A DNA stretch of 37,458 nucleotides from CAYZSU01 sp964480565 (GTDB lineage: Bacteria > UBA10199 > 2-02-FULL-44-16 > JAAZCA01), in assembly GCA_964480565.1 (NCBI GenBank), contig CAYZSU010000016.1, positions 1 through 37,458 on the forward strand. Direction: 5' to 3'. The translations under genes and the position numbers were made by a program. Below the pieces are notes generated by a model. The model did not search any database. It saw only the letters and a list, made by a program, of their open reading frames with translations, and had not been told where the DNA came from. Positions 1-7,325 of the stretch are shown piece after piece; the first letter of the stretch is position 1, and every line of letters begins with the position of its first letter.

Positions 1-127
1 GGTGTTTCCCGCTGCACCCGCAATCCTCACGTACTCGCATGTACACTCCGGTTACAGGTTTGCGGGAGCCTAGAATCTGGGTATTTTTGAATAACCCCAC
101 TAATTGCTATTTCGATGGCAGTCCCAT
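1..127 (+). repeat. Dispersed hairpin repeat, copy A (cut by window edge)
   Basis: This is the right-hand part of a repeat that recurs at 28751-28905 (same strand) and 16669-16823 (opposite strand). The shared core runs from GGTGTTTCCCGCT through CCTCACGTACTCGCATGTAC and GTTTGCGGGAG to the terminal arm TTTTTGAATAACCCC at 84-98. An outer arm follows, reading AATTGCTATTTCGATGGCAG up to about 127. The left terminal arm lies outside the window. The element ends at the stop codon of the minus-strand gene beginning at 127. It has no coding capacity of its own; an ORF over it is an artefact. Confidence 0.8.
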
Positions 128-606
128 TATGCCAATTGAACCAGTCCATCCCATTTATCAACAGGATGTGATCGATGCACATACCATATCTCTTCATATT
201 TTGACGCAGGCACCTTTAACCCTGAGCGGGCATCAAACAACATATTCGCATCAAATATTGGCGAAAAATCCCGCAATACCAACAATGTTGGCCCTTGATA
301 AGGATACATTTTTTGTTTTTCACTCTTCTTTTTTAAAATTCGCGTCAATACATCCACATGGTCAGTGGCAGTAATAATGCCATGCACATGACTCATATCA
401 CGACCAAGCAACATCATGGCTTCCTTTTTATCATGAAATATATGTGAAATTTCAATACCTAGAATAGTATAATCATATTGATTTTTAATCAAAAAATCAG
501 GACGTTCACGCTTTTCAACAATACAATATTTACTATGGTTTTTGCGATTATATAACCGCAGAAAATATGCCAATGCTTTTCGTTCTAATTGTTCTTTTTC
601 ATCCAT
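127..606 (-). CDS. Hypothetical protein, possible PD-(D/E)XK nuclease-like fold
   Basis: This 159-residue soluble protein has no signal peptide or membrane segment, and I do not recognise its family. Residues 30-55 read RPDFLI, a spacer, then GIEIS. That resembles the PD...(D/E)xK core of restriction-endonuclease-like folds, but the final lysine is absent (EIS rather than ExK). The N-terminal third is rich in Lys, Arg and Glu. The ATG at 606 opens an isolated gene, divergent from the TrkA-C protein across 133 bp. The stop codon lies at the boundary of a dispersed repeat, so the C-terminus could have been reshaped by that element. The coding call is moderately secure; the nuclease idea is speculative. 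Confidence 0.6.
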   Translation of the reverse strand: MDEKEQLERKALAYFLRLYNRKNHSKYCIVEKRERPDFLIKNQYDYTILGIEISHIFHDKKEAMMLLGRDMSHVHGIITATDHVDVLTRILKKKSEKQKMYPYQGPTLLVLRDFSPIFDANMLFDARSGLKVPASKYEEIWYVHRSHPVDKWDGLVQLA

Positions 607-739
607 AGTCTACCTACCATATGATATTATACATTGTTTTTCACATTGGGTCACGCGCAATCTAGCTCAGTCGCTCTTGGATATGACTATATGTAGATTA
701 TATATTGAATTTTAACGAAAACATGGATATTTTAATAGC

Positions 740-1489
740 ATGCTTTCTATCATTACATTACTCATTGTCTTATCACTATCTTTTTTAGTCACGCGATTTG
801 CAACAGTAGCCCTCACTTATACAGGACTTAGCAAACAAGTCGCACGCTTTCAGGCACGCAGCGCATTTACAGGTGTTGGCTTTACCACATCTGAATCTGA
901 GCAAATTGTAAATCACCCTGTTCGGCGAAAAATCCTACTTACTCTGATGCTATTTGGAAATGCAGGAATTATATCCGTTGTTGCCACTTTGGTAGCCACA
1001 TTTATCAACTTAGATTCTGAAACAGTACCCATCTACCTACGCCTTCTTGCACTTTTTTTGGGTATTATCGGGTTGTGGGCATTTTCTAAAAATCAATGGA
1101 TTGACAGACGATTATCAAAATTTATTGGCTGGGCATTAAAAAAATATACCCATCTGGATGTACGTGATTATGCAGAATTATTGCATATGGCGGGTGAATA
1201 TAAAGTAGCAGAGCTATTCATCGAACCCAGCGATTGGTTGGAAGATAAGACATTGCAGGAAGTACGATTGCAGGATGAAGGCATTATGGTACTGGGAATA
1301 AATCGCACTGGCGGACATTATATTGGTGCCCCCCATGGCCAAATTCGCATATGCAGTGAAGATACCTTGATTCTGTATGGAAGAGAATCTTCATTTGATG
1401 AATTGGATCATCGGCAAAAGGGACGTAAAGGCGACCTCAATCATCAAAAAGCTATTGAGCTTCAACGTCGCATTCAGGAACACATTTAA
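740..1489 (+). CDS. TrkA-C (RCK_C) domain membrane protein
   Basis: This 249-residue protein has about three N-terminal membrane segments (near residues 1-22, 66-90 and 97-118). Between the first two lies a conserved stretch, SAFTGVGFTTSESEQIVNHP, typical of a widespread family of TrkA-C membrane proteins. Residues about 155-222 resemble the RCK_C/TrkA-C ligand-binding fold of potassium channels and transporters, with VAELFIEPSDWLEDKTLQEV and a closing DTLILYG. The family is thought to sense a small ligand in the cytoplasm and to act in ion or osmotic homeostasis; its exact role is unsettled. The ATG at 740 has only a weak upstream GGAT. It is monocistronic and converges with the gene ending at 1567. 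Confidence 0.8.
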   Translation: MLSIITLLIVLSLSFLVTRFATVALTYTGLSKQVARFQARSAFTGVGFTTSESEQIVNHPVRRKILLTLMLFGNAGIISVVATLVATFINLDSETVPIYLRLLALFLGIIGLWAFSKNQWIDRRLSKFIGWALKKYTHLDVRDYAELLHMAGEYKVAELFIEPSDWLEDKTLQEVRLQDEGIMVLGINRTGGHYIGAPHGQIRICSEDTLILYGRESSFDELDHRQKGRKGDLNHQKAIELQRRIQEHI

Positions 1490-1521
1490 AAAAACCTGGA
1501 TAATATATAATTATATCCAGG
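1487..1521 (-). terminator. Rho-independent terminator of the gene at 1567-2277
   Basis: An 8-bp stem CCTGGATA/TATCCAGG (1495-1502 with 1514-1521) has an A-rich run at 1488-1494, which reads as a U-tract on the minus strand. It sits 46 bp after the minus-strand stop codon and just after the plus-strand stop at 1489. It may therefore serve both convergent genes. Confidence 0.75.
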
Positions 1522-1566
1522 CATTCATTTATATAGAAGTATTCAGTAAATACAAAAAATGATTAT

Positions 1567-2277
1567 TTACTTTCGGCGACGCGTCGTTTTTGATTTTAAA
1601 ATTTTCTTTTCTTCCTTTTCATTTTTCATGACTTTTTTATAGCTGCCCAACCCTAGCTTCATCTTTTTATCCATATTCGCATACGTATCATATTTTAATT
1701 TAGTCAATTTCTTCATAAATCTAAAGATACTTGCATCCGCCATTTTTGTAGCTGAAAATAGCACATCTGAATCAGTACTTCCCAAACCACCGCCACTATC
1801 CTTTGCTGTAGACACAACTTCAGCCACAGTCTTTTTTGTCTTAGCATCTATAAAAGTAGTCCGTAGCTTAACTTTTGCCCCACCGCCAAACAGTGATAAA
1901 AAATTTCGTTTGAGCACATTTCCATTATCATAGGTTTCTATATTATATTTCACCAACAGCGTTGTTTTTCTTCGGTTGGGCGCTTTATAATGAAATCGCT
2001 TATTTGGTTTTGATAAACGCATACCTTCAACCATTTGACGGCGAAGCTCACGTTTAGTTATACGAAGTGATTTTTTTATTTTAGGAAGTCGTTTAGGACT
2101 CACCTTGCCAAATTCTACATTCTTTGAAGTAATTGGCAGTATAACAATATTTTTTACAGCCTTAAAATCATAGGATTTATCCGGCTTTACCACTTTTTTT
2201 AAGCGTGCATGTGCACTATCCATCCAAATACAGCTAACAAGCATCAATAATACAATAGCAATCCATTTTTTTATCAT
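1567..2277 (-). CDS. Secreted basic protein, DUF4410-like
   Basis: The start was placed at the ATG at 2277 because AGGATAGG lies just upstream and the product then begins with a clean Sec signal peptide: MIKKW, a hydrophobic core, then cleavage after AHA near residue 24. The mature part is about 212 residues, very rich in Lys and Arg, and ends in RRRK. A central segment reads YNIETYDNGN, an FGGG stretch, a threonine-aspartate segment, and KTVAEVVS. This matches the pattern of DUF4410 periplasmic proteins, in which a glycine-rich turn precedes a 'D..T.K.V.E' strand. The family has no established function. A longer reading frame starting at 2367 would bury the signal peptide and was rejected. 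Confidence 0.7.
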   Translation of the reverse strand: MIKKWIAIVLLMLVSCIWMDSAHARLKKVVKPDKSYDFKAVKNIVILPITSKNVEFGKVSPKRLPKIKKSLRITKRELRRQMVEGMRLSKPNKRFHYKAPNRRKTTLLVKYNIETYDNGNVLKRNFLSLFGGGAKVKLRTTFIDAKTKKTVAEVVSTAKDSGGGLGSTDSDVLFSATKMADASIFRFMKKLTKLKYDTYANMDKKMKLGLGSYKKVMKNEKEEKKILKSKTTRRRK

Positions 2278-2490
2278 CCTATCCTCACTTTCAATAAAAT
2301 TCAGATTAACAGGCATTACCCAAAAGTCAATGTTCAGTATTCTTCCTTTGGTAAACATTATAATCATTAGGAGTCATTAAAAAAACACCCAGATCCACAG
2401 TGAATTGAAAATGAAATACATATATAATTGAAATGTTAAACTAAGCGGCGAACCCACATATTAAAGTAATATTTTTTTGAACAAACTAAG

Positions 2491-2718
2491 GCATGTCCTC
2501 ATAAGGGATAACCTATCCATTTGATGTAATTAAACGCGCATTTAAATGTACAAAAACACTTTATGAATTAATCTCATAATAGACCTGTCACCTTCGGACT
2601 TGATCCGAATGTCCAAAGGCAATCGTAACACCTAAGATCCCCGATCAACACCGTCTCGGGGATGACAACCTTTACGCCCGATAATAACAACAGTACCTAT
2701 CCCCTTATGAGGACACGC
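2491..2718. repeat. Nested palindromic intergenic element P1
   Basis: Outer arms of about 20 bp, GCATGTCCTCATAAGGGATA at 2491-2510 and its near-exact reverse complement at 2698-2718, enclose about 187 bp. Inside are the palindrome TTCGGACTTGATCCGAA (2593-2609) and a hairpin ATCCCCGA/TCGGGGAT (2637-2664). The same CGGACTTGATCCG core occurs in the element at 36035-36198. Similar cores are common in intergenic repeats of several proteobacteria. The element fills most of the 2368-2788 intergenic region; nothing coding was found there. Confidence 0.75.
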
Positions 2719-2730
2719 CCTAATAAATTA

Positions 2731-2765
2731 AAATCGGGTCTATGCTCTCACATAGACCCGACTTA
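2731..2765 (-). terminator. Terminator of the chemoreceptor gene
   Basis: A perfect 11-bp stem TCGGGTCTATG/CATAGACCCGA (2734-2744 with 2751-2761) has a six-base loop. On the minus strand a TTTTAATTTA tract follows it, 28 bp beyond the chemoreceptor stop codon. Confidence 0.9.
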
Positions 2766-2788
2766 TTATTTATCAGAAAAACTAATCG

Positions 2789-4384
2789 TTAAAAATCCTT
2801 AAAATCATCATCATCCATAGGAATGACTTTATCAGGAGAAACATCATCCATCACTATCCGCTCCTGTCTTTCCCTTATTACTTCAGGCAATGCGTCTGTC
2901 ACCGGAGCCACTCCAAGACTAGCAGGATGATAGGATGCCTTAGAAAGATTGTCATTCACACTACCACCAACCAATGCCAATAATTCAGATACTAGCAAGC
3001 CCAATTCACGCGATTGTGAATGCATTTCCTCACTGGCAGCCGAGGCTTCTTCGGCACTAGCGGCATTGGACTGTGTGACTTTATCCATCTGAGATACAGC
3101 CAAGTTAATCTGCTCAAGACCCTGAGCCTGCTCATTGGAAGCGGATGACACTTCTGCATTTAATTGAGCAACCTTCTCTATATTATTTAGAATTTTATCA
3201 AAAATTTGCGCAACTTCATCGCTCACCTGAACACCATTATCCGCTTGTTTTTGAGCCCCTTCAATCATTGCAGACGTATTTTTAGCCGCTTCCGCAGAAC
3301 GCTGTGCCAAATTACGCACTTCCTCAGCAACGACTGCAAACCCTTTCCCTGCCTCACCTGCACGCGCAGCTTCAACAGCTGCATTGAGTGCCAATAAATT
3401 CGTTTGAAATGCAATATCATCAATTGTTTTAATAATCTTTGCAGTTTCATCAGACGATTGTTTAATCTCATGAATGGCTTCACTCATTCGTCCCATGACT
3501 TGCTGACCTTGGCTCGCATCTTTTTTTGCTTCATCGGATTTTAAATTAGCTTGTCCTGCATTTGTGGCATTTTGTTTGGTCATGGATGATAATTCTTCCA
3601 ATGAGGCAGATGTCTCCTCCAAGCTAGAGGCTTGTTCACTGGCACCTTCAGCCATGGATTGACTCGTTTGCGCAATTTCATTGGATGATGAACTAACTTG
3701 CTCCCCACCATGTCGCAATCGACCGATAATCACATGAAGCGATGTTACAGTGCTTCGAATGAGGAAAAATGTAAGGACTACAAATATGACAACAGCAATT
3801 GCCCCCACAAATATAATGAAACTATTCGCATTCTGAATAAACATAACAAGGCGTTGGCCTGTCATTGCATTATTCTCAATAGAATTAAGCACTATCTCCA
3901 TTTTTCCAATCAAACCGTTAATAGCTGGCACTGTTTTTTTACGATATACAACCAAATCATCGGAAATACCTGCTACGCCCAATTTATAATTTTCTCGTTC
4001 TTCAATAATATTGGCAACTGATGCATGCAAGTCATTATGAAATGATTCAAATTCATCAAAGGTTACAGCTAATTCCGGCATCATCTCTATTACCTTTTCA
4101 CGTTCCTCGCTATAATACCATTGTCCCAACTTACATTTACGAGGGTTTCTTTCAACCTGAGGCTCATCTTGCCCTTTATCAGATACATATTCCATTAATT
4201 TATTTGTCCAGTGAAAATGATCGATTTCACGCTCTAATATAAAAGTACGCACTTCATTTAATGCCACTGAATCCCGTACATCTTTCATTTTTATAACTGA
4301 AATCATAACGATAGCGAGTACGATCACTAAACTCACTATCATACCCAACCATAATTTCTTGCCGATTGTTAATCTCCTTGCCAT
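2789..4384 (-). CDS. Methyl-accepting chemotaxis protein with extracytoplasmic CZB-like domain
   Basis: This 531-residue chemoreceptor starts at the ATG at 4384 (AGGGGG five bases upstream), not at 4408. TM1 is at about residues 11-31 and TM2 at 186-208. The region between, outside the cytoplasmic membrane, has the chemoreceptor zinc-binding pattern: DHFHW at 55-59, CKLGQWYY at 84-91 and FHNDLH at 115-120. The His/Cys/His residues are probable metal ligands. A short HAMP-like linker leads into a long methyl-accepting coiled coil. Its tip carries the invariant IAFQTNLLALNAAVEAARAG and GKGFAVVAEEVRNLA motifs that bind CheA/CheW. After a flexible tail the protein ends in DFKDF, which fits the CheR-tether pattern (aromatic, two residues, aromatic). 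No flagellar or other che genes lie nearby. Confidence 0.95.
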   Translation of the reverse strand: MARRLTIGKKLWLGMIVSLVIVLAIVMISVIKMKDVRDSVALNEVRTFILEREIDHFHWTNKLMEYVSDKGQDEPQVERNPRKCKLGQWYYSEEREKVIEMMPELAVTFDEFESFHNDLHASVANIIEERENYKLGVAGISDDLVVYRKKTVPAINGLIGKMEIVLNSIENNAMTGQRLVMFIQNANSFIIFVGAIAVVIFVVLTFFLIRSTVTSLHVIIGRLRHGGEQVSSSSNEIAQTSQSMAEGASEQASSLEETSASLEELSSMTKQNATNAGQANLKSDEAKKDASQGQQVMGRMSEAIHEIKQSSDETAKIIKTIDDIAFQTNLLALNAAVEAARAGEAGKGFAVVAEEVRNLAQRSAEAAKNTSAMIEGAQKQADNGVQVSDEVAQIFDKILNNIEKVAQLNAEVSSASNEQAQGLEQINLAVSQMDKVTQSNAASAEEASAASEEMHSQSRELGLLVSELLALVGGSVNDNLSKASYHPASLGVAPVTDALPEVIRERQERIVMDDVSPDKVIPMDDDDFKDF

Positions 4385-4498
4385 CTTTTCCCCCTGACAT
4401 TGAATCATAATATTTTTTTAAAACTTTAATAATCGGATTATATGTATTTCCTAAATCATTGCCAACAAAAAAACCGTATTTTCATCACAATATATAAT

Positions 4499-4617
4499 GG
4501 GGCTACCCTTAAAATAGCAATTTTGAAAACTATCCCAAAACACCTAAAAGTTACTAAATGTTTCAGGCTTAAACGCAATTAACACAGAAAATGGACATTT
4601 TGATGCCACCCCCATAA
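4499..4617. repeat. Small intergenic element with imperfect inverted ends
   Basis: The left end reads TGGGGCTACCCTTAAAATAG and the right end, on the opposite strand, TGGGGGTGGCATCAAAATG; about two thirds of the positions agree. The left end belongs to a motif (GGGRCTGCCCTTAAAATAGC-like) also found near 12001, 16671, 22797 and, reversed, near 99-127 and 28876-28905. It occupies the roughly 300-bp gap between the chemoreceptor promoter side and the adenosine deaminase stop codon. No gene is seen in the gap. Confidence 0.5.
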
Positions 4618-4689
4618 TGACAACTGCAATGATTTATAGGCACATATTTTACAAGAAAGAGTAGTTAAAATATAGGAATGAAATTTTAT

Positions 4690-5910
4690 TTATGCGGATG
4701 GATTAAATTCATTTTGCATTTTGTCATAATAATCGATGACATCCCATACATAATGACGTTTTTGCAAGTAAGTCCCTGAAAAGAAGCTACGCTTAAATCC
4801 ATAGATGATCAAATTTTTGAGCATACGCGACGGAATTTCAAAATGCGTGACTGCTTGCCTAATTTCATTGCTTACAGATGTACGCGATACCAATCGATTA
4901 TCCGTACAGAATGTAACTGATAATCGGTTTTCTAACATTCGACCAAACGGATGGTCTTTAAGACTTTTTAAATATGGCATTGTTTGCAAATTAGATGATA
5001 AACATACCTCAATATTGATTCGACGATCAGCAATATATTGCCATAACCGCTTTACATAGTTTTCTCGCTCTTTTTCATCCGCATATTTTCCCATATGTGC
5101 ATCAAATAAATGCGTGCCATGCCCAATCCGATCGGCATGACAATCGGCAATCGCTTGAAATATCGAATCTGGACCATAGGCTTCACCCGCATGAATAGTC
5201 TTTTTTAAGAAGTTCTTATGAGCAAAATCAAATGCACGTTTATGATCAACTGCAGGATATCCTTCTTCAGCACCAGCAAGGTCAAATCCCACAATTGGCA
5301 AGCCCAATTCATCGCGGACATGAATCAATGTTTGCACCAAGTCTAAAGATGATAAACCAAATAAATCATCTTCTGGCATATAACGATGAATTTCCACAAA
5401 TCGTTTAAAGTAACTGGCAAACTCCCCGGTAAACATGCGCATTGCACAGCCAATAATACCATATTCAAAACGCGGTTCATTGCCTTGCATGATGGCATCT
5501 TGCGAATTAATTTCATTTGCTGCACGTAAAAAACCGTTATTTACAGCAATTAAAACATCTTCCACAGACATGTATTTATTGGCATGCAACTGTGGCGCAA
5601 AACGCGGCTCAATATATCGCACACCTTCATTATAACTATCATATACGAGTTCATATGCGACACGCTCTAAGGCTTCTGGCGTTTGCATCACTGCCACTGT
5701 ATATTGAAACCCATTTAAATACTCGACTAGATCTGCATATTTTTCTTTAAATACAGTATCCATGAGGCCCTCTTCTGAATAAGAGGGAAGTGTTATTTTA
5801 TATTGTTTTGCCAAATCAATAAGCGTTGCCACCCGCAAACTACCATCCAAGTGCACGTGAAGATCTGTTTTTGGAATTGCTCTTAAGAATTCATCTGAAT
5901 AATGATTCAT
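4690..5910 (-). CDS. add: Adenosine deaminase family protein
   Basis: This 406-residue TIM-barrel amidohydrolase probably deaminates adenosine to inosine (purine salvage) in the cytoplasm. The family signatures are in order: TDLHVHLDGSL (zinc histidines at 18 and 20), GFDLAGAEEGYP, TIHAGEAYG (zinc His and catalytic Glu), DRIGHGTHLF, EVCLSSN and CTDNRLVS (zinc Asp). TDNRLxS rather than TDDP is a variant I recall from some adenosine deaminases, including actinobacterial ones. The length is somewhat above the usual 330-350. The ATG at 5910 has AGGTGA upstream, inside the end of the VKOR-DsbA gene 7 bp away, so the two are very likely co-transcribed and coupled. Deamination of a related aminopurine cannot be excluded. 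Confidence 0.85.
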   Translation of the reverse strand: MNHYSDEFLRAIPKTDLHVHLDGSLRVATLIDLAKQYKITLPSYSEEGLMDTVFKEKYADLVEYLNGFQYTVAVMQTPEALERVAYELVYDSYNEGVRYIEPRFAPQLHANKYMSVEDVLIAVNNGFLRAANEINSQDAIMQGNEPRFEYGIIGCAMRMFTGEFASYFKRFVEIHRYMPEDDLFGLSSLDLVQTLIHVRDELGLPIVGFDLAGAEEGYPAVDHKRAFDFAHKNFLKKTIHAGEAYGPDSIFQAIADCHADRIGHGTHLFDAHMGKYADEKERENYVKRLWQYIADRRINIEVCLSSNLQTMPYLKSLKDHPFGRMLENRLSVTFCTDNRLVSRTSVSNEIRQAVTHFEIPSRMLKNLIIYGFKRSFFSGTYLQKRHYVWDVIDYYDKMQNEFNPSA

Positions 5911-5917
5911 TGATCAC

Positions 5918-7183
5918 CTACTTTTTTAATTTCTGTCGTTTAATTTCCTCACGAATTAATTCGCGCATATAATCAATATTTTGCCATCGCCCTATTTTGC
6001 GACCATTCAAAAATATCGATGGCGTTCCATGAACCATGGCTTTTTTAGCAGATGCCAACTCTGAATCCAACCGCACCTTTGTTTGATCGCTCATCAAACA
6101 CTCATTAAATACATCCGCATCCAAACCCAATTTTTTAATAGTAGACTTATAAAAAGAATTATTTAATCGACGCTGATTTCGAAATAGCGCATCGTGCATC
6201 TGCCAAAATTTCCCTTGCGCTTGTGCGCAAATACCCGACTTTGCGGCCTTACACGCACCTGCATGAATTTGTTGTTTTAAATCAGGATTGCATGTTTTAT
6301 CCAATGGAAAGTTAATAAATACAAATCGGATATCATTTTTAAATTCCTGCAAAAATGGCTTTAACTTAAATGCCGCATACTTACAATATGGACATTTATA
6401 TTCACTATATTCAACCAATGTCACTTTAGCATCCGGGTTACCCCACATGGCCCAACTTTTATCCACATCGACCTGGTACAGTGATTTTTTATAATGATAA
6501 ACAAGCAATGACTCCATATCATCACTGCTATATGCATGCGTTTGCTGAGGTAATATATTTAAAATAATAACCATACCCACAATCACACACCCTGCCATCA
6601 CGGCAATATGCGGCATCGCTTTATTTTCAAATATTCCTGTCTGATCTTTTTGCATTACAAGTCCCATTTTATCAAATTGATATGATTTTTTGAAAAAAAT
6701 AGTTTGAATAAAGCAGCCAATAAAGCACATTGCCCGCCGTAAGCTTAATCCCATGCCAGTGGAGGTAAATATAAAAATAAATATATTCGCAATATACATA
6801 CTAATACAAGCAATGCATACGACCTCTAATACAATAAATGCAATATAGGCCAAATACGCACTATATATCAGACTGCCCATACTCATTATATAGACAAAAC
6901 CCATAGCTGTTACTTGAGGTTTTTTTGACAGAAAGGAAAGCAGTGCAAATATCACTACAATTGCATAAAAAATCACACCAAACCATGCCACTGGAATGCC
7001 AAACATTTCAGAATAAGAACTGCCATTGACAATATCACAATTAACCGATTCACTGATTGCACAGAAACTTTCCTGCTCAAAGCCATGCATTTGCAAGCGA
7101 ATATGCTGACTGGTTGATATACTTGCAAAAACACCACCGACTATTGCTGATATGATTACTATTACTAATGCCCAACGCCGCAT
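5918..7183 (-). CDS. VKOR-DsbA fusion, membrane thiol oxidase for disulfide formation
   Basis: This 421-residue protein fuses a four-to-five-helix vitamin K epoxide reductase domain with a periplasmic DsbA-like domain. In the VKOR part, the loop cysteines are C41 and C49 (CAISESVNCD), SYSEMFGIPVAWFG is diagnostic, and the redox pair is CIAC at 123-126. A further membrane segment near 190-212 leads to the thioredoxin-fold part. That part has active site CPYC (264-267) in VEYSEYKCPYCKYAAF, a cis-proline loop HGTPSIFLNG, and three extra cysteines between them. Known fusions of this type pass electrons from folded substrates through the DsbA part to quinone via VKOR, replacing DsbA/DsbB. GGAGGG precedes the ATG. 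A pentanucleotide repeat lies in the leader. It is first gene of an operon with the adenosine deaminase. Confidence 0.93.
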   Translation of the reverse strand: MRRWALVIVIISAIVGGVFASISTSQHIRLQMHGFEQESFCAISESVNCDIVNGSSYSEMFGIPVAWFGVIFYAIVVIFALLSFLSKKPQVTAMGFVYIMSMGSLIYSAYLAYIAFIVLEVVCIACISMYIANIFIFIFTSTGMGLSLRRAMCFIGCFIQTIFFKKSYQFDKMGLVMQKDQTGIFENKAMPHIAVMAGCVIVGMVIILNILPQQTHAYSSDDMESLLVYHYKKSLYQVDVDKSWAMWGNPDAKVTLVEYSEYKCPYCKYAAFKLKPFLQEFKNDIRFVFINFPLDKTCNPDLKQQIHAGACKAAKSGICAQAQGKFWQMHDALFRNQRRLNNSFYKSTIKKLGLDADVFNECLMSDQTKVRLDSELASAKKAMVHGTPSIFLNGRKIGRWQNIDYMRELIREEIKRQKLKK

Positions 7184-7201
7184 ATACCCTCCAGAAATTA
7201 C

Positions 7202-7223
7202 AATTGAATTGAATTGAATTGAA
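7202..7223. repeat. Pentanucleotide tandem repeat (AATTG)4
   Basis: Four perfect copies of AATTG plus AA lie about 19-40 bp upstream of the VKOR-DsbA start codon. They fall between a TATAAAAT-like -10 candidate and the ribosome-binding site. Confidence 0.9.
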
Positions 7224-7261
7224 CATATTTTATATAGTTCGAAACAAATCTCAAGCTATTT

Positions 7262-7294
7262 AAAAAAGGGCATATCAATTAAATGATATGCCCT
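7262..7294 (-). terminator. Terminator of the rpoD operon
   Basis: A perfect 11-bp stem AGGGCATATCA/TGATATGCCCT (7267-7277 with 7284-7294) is followed on the minus strand by six Ts. It lies about 30 bp after the rpoD stop codon. Confidence 0.92.
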
Positions 7295-7325
7295 GGTAAT
7301 AGACCGTAAGGCCCCATATTAGCAA

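Noticed and set aside
39..374. Plus-strand ORF of 111 codons
   Set aside because: Its first third lies in a dispersed hairpin repeat and the rest is antisense to the gene at 127-606; no ribosome-binding site.
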